This document shows positions 6,325-8,458 of a DNA stretch of 8,458 bases, piece by piece. The position numbers and the translations under genes were made by a program. Positions within the stretch are counted from its first letter, which is position 1; every line of letters begins with the position of its first letter. The notes under the pieces were generated by a model. It was not told the origin of the DNA. It was given only the letters and a program-made list of their open reading frames with translations, and searched no databases. Source of the DNA: Rhodocyclaceae bacterium UBA1310 (GTDB lineage Bacteria; Pseudomonadota; Gammaproteobacteria; Burkholderiales; Rhodocyclaceae). The stretch is from the NCBI GenBank assembly GCA_002307175.1, contig DBTS01000086.1:1-8458 (forward strand), given 5' to 3'.

Positions 6325-7278
6325 TCACTGCAGGATGCCGTTTCTTCCCAGCCAATCGGTGAACATTACCGGCCATTGCGTGGCTGAGTCGCGTGCAAAG
6401 CGGACGCCGAAGCCGTGCCCGGAAACGCGGAAGACATGCATTTCTGCCGGCACGCCGGCTGTGTGTAGCGCAGCATAGAACAGCGTACTGTTGGCGGGTG
6501 ACACCTCGTTGTCATCGTTGGCCAGTGCGATGAAGGTCGGCGGAGTGTTCTTGCCGACATGCTTCTCCGCCGAAAACGCGTCGATCTGTGCTGCCGTGGG
6601 CTTGTTTCCGAGCAGTTTCTCGCGCGTGAGCGGATGGGCCAAAGCATCCTCCATGCTGATCACCGGATACAACAGGCCCACGAAGTCGGGCCGTGCGCTG
6701 AGCTTGTCGGCATCGTTACGCGGCGCGTAAGTTTGCTGGTCAAACTGCGTGGCGAGCGTGGCTGCCAGATGTCCACCGGCCGATGTACCGACAGCGCCGA
6801 TGCGGCTGGCGTCGAGCTTCCATTCTCCCGCGTTGGCACGGACCAGGCGCATGGCACGCTGGGCGTCCTGCAGCGGCACCACCTGCCGGTTTGCATGACC
6901 TTCGCCGGGCAGCCGGTACTTCAGCACGAAAGCCGTGATTCCGCTTTGGTTGAGACGCCGGGCAATGTCCGTGCCGCCTGTGTCGATGACCACCTTGGCG
7001 TAGGCGCCACCAGGAATCACCAGCACCGCCACGCCATTCGGCTGTGCTGGAAGGTAGGCCGTGAGCGTCGGGTTCTGCACATTCGTGATAGCCCGGTCAG
7101 GCATCTGCGTGACGGCAGTGCGCTCGGTGACGGTTTCTTTCAGTGCCAGCTTTTCCGAGCCTGGCGCCGCGCCACTCCACAGGCGGATTTCCTGTTGATC
7201 CACCAGCGCCGCAGCGTGAGATGCTCCGGTAAGAATCAGGAATGCCAGCCCGCTCAGGCATTTGGCATACAATTTCAT
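6325..7278 (-). CDS. Secreted alpha/beta hydrolase, esterase-like (second of pair)
   Basis: This is a 317-aa exported alpha/beta hydrolase, probably a carbohydrate esterase of the acetyl-xylan-esterase-like group; the substrate is not provable here. Residues 1-23 form a signal peptide ending in SHA-A, so it should act in the periplasm or outside. The conserved entry motif IRLWSGAAPGSE (31-42) precedes the core. The oxyanion-region loop is IPGGAY (88-93). The nucleophile elbow is GTSAGG with Ser166, the acid is in NDDNEV (Asp255 or Asp256), and the histidine is His288 in GHGFG. The ATG at 7278 has AAGGA 8 nt upstream. It lies 28 nt after the homologous gene at 7307-8260, which it matches over about half of its residues by hand alignment, and it is probably the second gene of that transcript. 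A terminator follows. Confidence 0.9.
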   Translation of the reverse strand: MKLYAKCLSGLAFLILTGASHAAALVDQQEIRLWSGAAPGSEKLALKETVTERTAVTQMPDRAITNVQNPTLTAYLPAQPNGVAVLVIPGGAYAKVVIDTGGTDIARRLNQSGITAFVLKYRLPGEGHANRQVVPLQDAQRAMRLVRANAGEWKLDASRIGAVGTSAGGHLAATLATQFDQQTYAPRNDADKLSARPDFVGLLYPVISMEDALAHPLTREKLLGNKPTAAQIDAFSAEKHVGKNTPPTFIALANDDNEVSPANSTLFYAALHTAGVPAEMHVFRVSGHGFGVRFARDSATQWPVMFTDWLGRNGILQ

Positions 7279-7306
7279 GTTGCAATCCTTTCTTCGAGGT
7301 GGCGCG

Positions 7307-8260
7307 TCAGTTCAGCACACCGATGGCCTTCATCCATTCGGAGGCGAGCTTTGGCCAGTTCGAAACCGGCAGCTGTCGTGCATCGCGGATGCCGAAACCA
7401 TGATCGCCTTCCTTGAAGATGTGCAACTCGGCCTGGACGCCGGCCTGATGCAGGGCAACGTAATAGCTCAGGCCATTTTCCGGATTGACGGCAGAGTCGT
7501 TGTCGGCCAGCGTGATGAAGGTCGGCGGATTGTTCTTCGTGACATGCAGGTTCGGCGAATAAGCTTTGATCTGGCTTGTGCTCGGATCCTTGCCGATGAG
7601 GTTGGTGCGCGATTCCATATGCGCGATGCGCGGGTCCATGCTCACTACCGGATACAGCAGCATCAGGAAATCCGGGCGGGCAGACACCTTGTCGGCATCA
7701 TCAATCTGGGTGTAGACCTTCTGGTCAAACTCGGCCCCGAGGCTGGCCGCCATATGTCCGCCGGCAGAGCAACCGAGGAAGCCGATGCGATCCGGATCCA
7801 ACCCCCATTCCTTGGCATGGCTGCGCACGATGCGCATGGCACGCTGGGCATCTTCTAGCGGTACGTCGGCACCATTCTGGTGACCTTCCGCAGGCAGGCG
7901 ATACTGCAGCAGCAGCACCGTGATGCCATACGGGTTGAGCCAGCGCGCCATCTCTGAAGATTCCTTGTCGATGGCAATCCGCGAATAGGCACCGCCAGGG
8001 GCGACGATCACGGCGATCCCGTTGGGTTTGTCAGGCACAAACGCGGTCAGCGTCGGCGTCTTGATGCCGGTCAGCGCACGATCTGGCCAGTAAGGGATCT
8101 TGCTGCGTTCGGTAACGGTCAGGGTGGCGGTCGAGGTTTCCGATCCCGGCGCCACTCCAGGCCACAGGTTGATTACGTCACGCGTATGCAGGGGTGCCGC
8201 CAGGGCGCTCCAGGTCGACAGAACCAGCGCTGCCGAGAGACAGGTCTTCCAGACTTTCAT
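7307..8260 (-). CDS. Secreted alpha/beta hydrolase, esterase-like (first of pair)
   Basis: This is a 317-aa exported hydrolase, homologous to its downstream neighbour and of the same length. The signal peptide is about residues 1-22 (KTCLSAALVLSTWSALAA). Motifs are INLWPGVAPGSE (30-41), the oxyanion loop APGGAY (87-92), the nucleophile elbow GCSAGG with Ser165, Asp255 in DNDSAV as likely acid, and His287 in GDHGFG. The frame is open to 8323, but the ATG at 8260 has an excellent Shine-Dalgarno (AGGAGGAG) just upstream and puts the signal peptide at the very N-terminus, so it is the start. This subgroup is often annotated as acetyl-xylan or other polysaccharide esterase, but no glycoside hydrolase lies in the window to confirm that. 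A TTGTCTGACAA palindrome lies about 40 bases upstream of the start. Confidence 0.91.
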   Translation of the reverse strand: MKVWKTCLSAALVLSTWSALAAPLHTRDVINLWPGVAPGSETSTATLTVTERSKIPYWPDRALTGIKTPTLTAFVPDKPNGIAVIVAPGGAYSRIAIDKESSEMARWLNPYGITVLLLQYRLPAEGHQNGADVPLEDAQRAMRIVRSHAKEWGLDPDRIGFLGCSAGGHMAASLGAEFDQKVYTQIDDADKVSARPDFLMLLYPVVSMDPRIAHMESRTNLIGKDPSTSQIKAYSPNLHVTKNNPPTFITLADNDSAVNPENGLSYYVALHQAGVQAELHIFKEGDHGFGIRDARQLPVSNWPKLASEWMKAIGVLN

Positions 8261-8356
8261 TGCTCCTCCTGAGTATGCTTGTTGTTCAGTCATGGACAAA
8301 TTGTCTGACAAACAATATGCCACCCTGCTCTAGGTCAGCATTGGTACAAACCCTAG
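8261..8356 (-). promoter_or_regulatory. Upstream region of the esterase unit with a palindromic operator candidate
   Basis: This short region separates the first esterase gene from the right-hand repeat. On the minus strand it holds the strong Shine-Dalgarno AGGAGGAG directly before ATG 8260. At 8301-8311 it has the perfect 5-1-5 palindrome TTGTCTGACAA, which fits the TNGTNNNACNA pattern known for FadR-subfamily GntR regulators. I could not fix a clear -35/-10 pair. No regulator gene is present in the window. Confidence 0.45.
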
Positions 8357-8458
8357 TTAGAAGCTGTTCACGATCTGTAGCGAGAAGGCGTCAGCGGACC
8401 GAAGAGCAGCGCAGAAACCGGAGTTTATTCGTATAAATGAGGATTTCGAGCAGCGCAT
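8357..8458 (+). repeat. Right copy of the ~100-bp inverted repeat
   Basis: This is the inverted partner of 14-115, about 89% identical over 102 bases with 11 substitutions and no gaps. The match still runs strong where the window ends, so the repeat probably continues beyond it. Within this copy GAGCAGCGCA occurs twice (8404-8413 and 8448-8457), flanking a hairpin at 8414-8447 whose inner stem is TTTAT/ATAAA. GCTGTTC (8363-8369) can also pair with GAGCAGC (8404-8410), giving a second stem. No coding gene is adjacent on the right within the window. Confidence 0.85.

Noticed and set aside
6559..7416. Open plus-strand frame (285 codons) spanning the two esterase genes
   Set aside because: It crosses the junction of two well-supported minus-strand genes and shows no domain, so it is a shadow frame.
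8261..8323. N-terminal extension of the first esterase
   Set aside because: ATG 8260 has a strong AGGAGGAG and begins a proper signal peptide. The extension would bury that peptide and overlap the operator candidate.

Overview
The window looks like chromosomal DNA of a moderately GC-rich proteobacterium. A betaproteobacterium is most likely, because it carries an Hsp15-type S4 protein, a Slt70-type lytic transglycosylase divergent from 5-formyltetrahydrofolate cyclo-ligase, and secreted esterases. This placement is inferred from protein character alone. Eight coding sequences fill most of the window. Seven lie on the minus strand and only fau lies on the plus strand. No gene-free stretch exceeds 300 bases.

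Layout from left to right: (a) 1-178 holds one copy of a ~100-bp repeat and a strong hairpin terminator. (b) 179-1213 (minus) is a glutathione S-transferase followed by hslR, 12 nt apart. (c) 1366-4154 (minus) is a compact run of slt, a carboxymuconolactone decarboxylase-family gene and a YbaK-type deacylase gene. slt and the second gene are 22 nt apart; the second and third overlap by 20 nt. (d) 4155-4260 is a divergent intergenic region with three tandem copies of an 11-bp unit. (e) 4261-4836 (plus) is fau. (f) 4891-4917 is a hairpin terminator shared by the convergent fau and pgk. (g) 4938-6170 (minus) is pgk with its own putative promoter. (h) 6275-6302 is a terminator, and 6325-8260 (minus) is a two-gene unit of secreted alpha/beta hydrolases, paralogues of identical length (317 aa). 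(i) 8261-8458 holds a possible GntR-type operator and a second copy of the ~100-bp repeat in inverted orientation.

Most genes are housekeeping: stalled-ribosome recovery (hslR), murein turnover (slt), folate salvage (fau), glycolysis (pgk) and tRNA proofreading (YbaK-like). The accessory part is the esterase pair, probably periplasmic or secreted carbohydrate esterases.

I see no defence system, CRISPR array, integrase or transposase. The most notable structure is the pair of inverted ~100-bp repeats at the two extremes of the window, about 90% identical by hand count. They may be a dispersed structured repeat at which an assembly contig was broken, or a genuine inverted pair around this segment. 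The paired changes between the copies fit a conserved hairpin better than a conserved protein.
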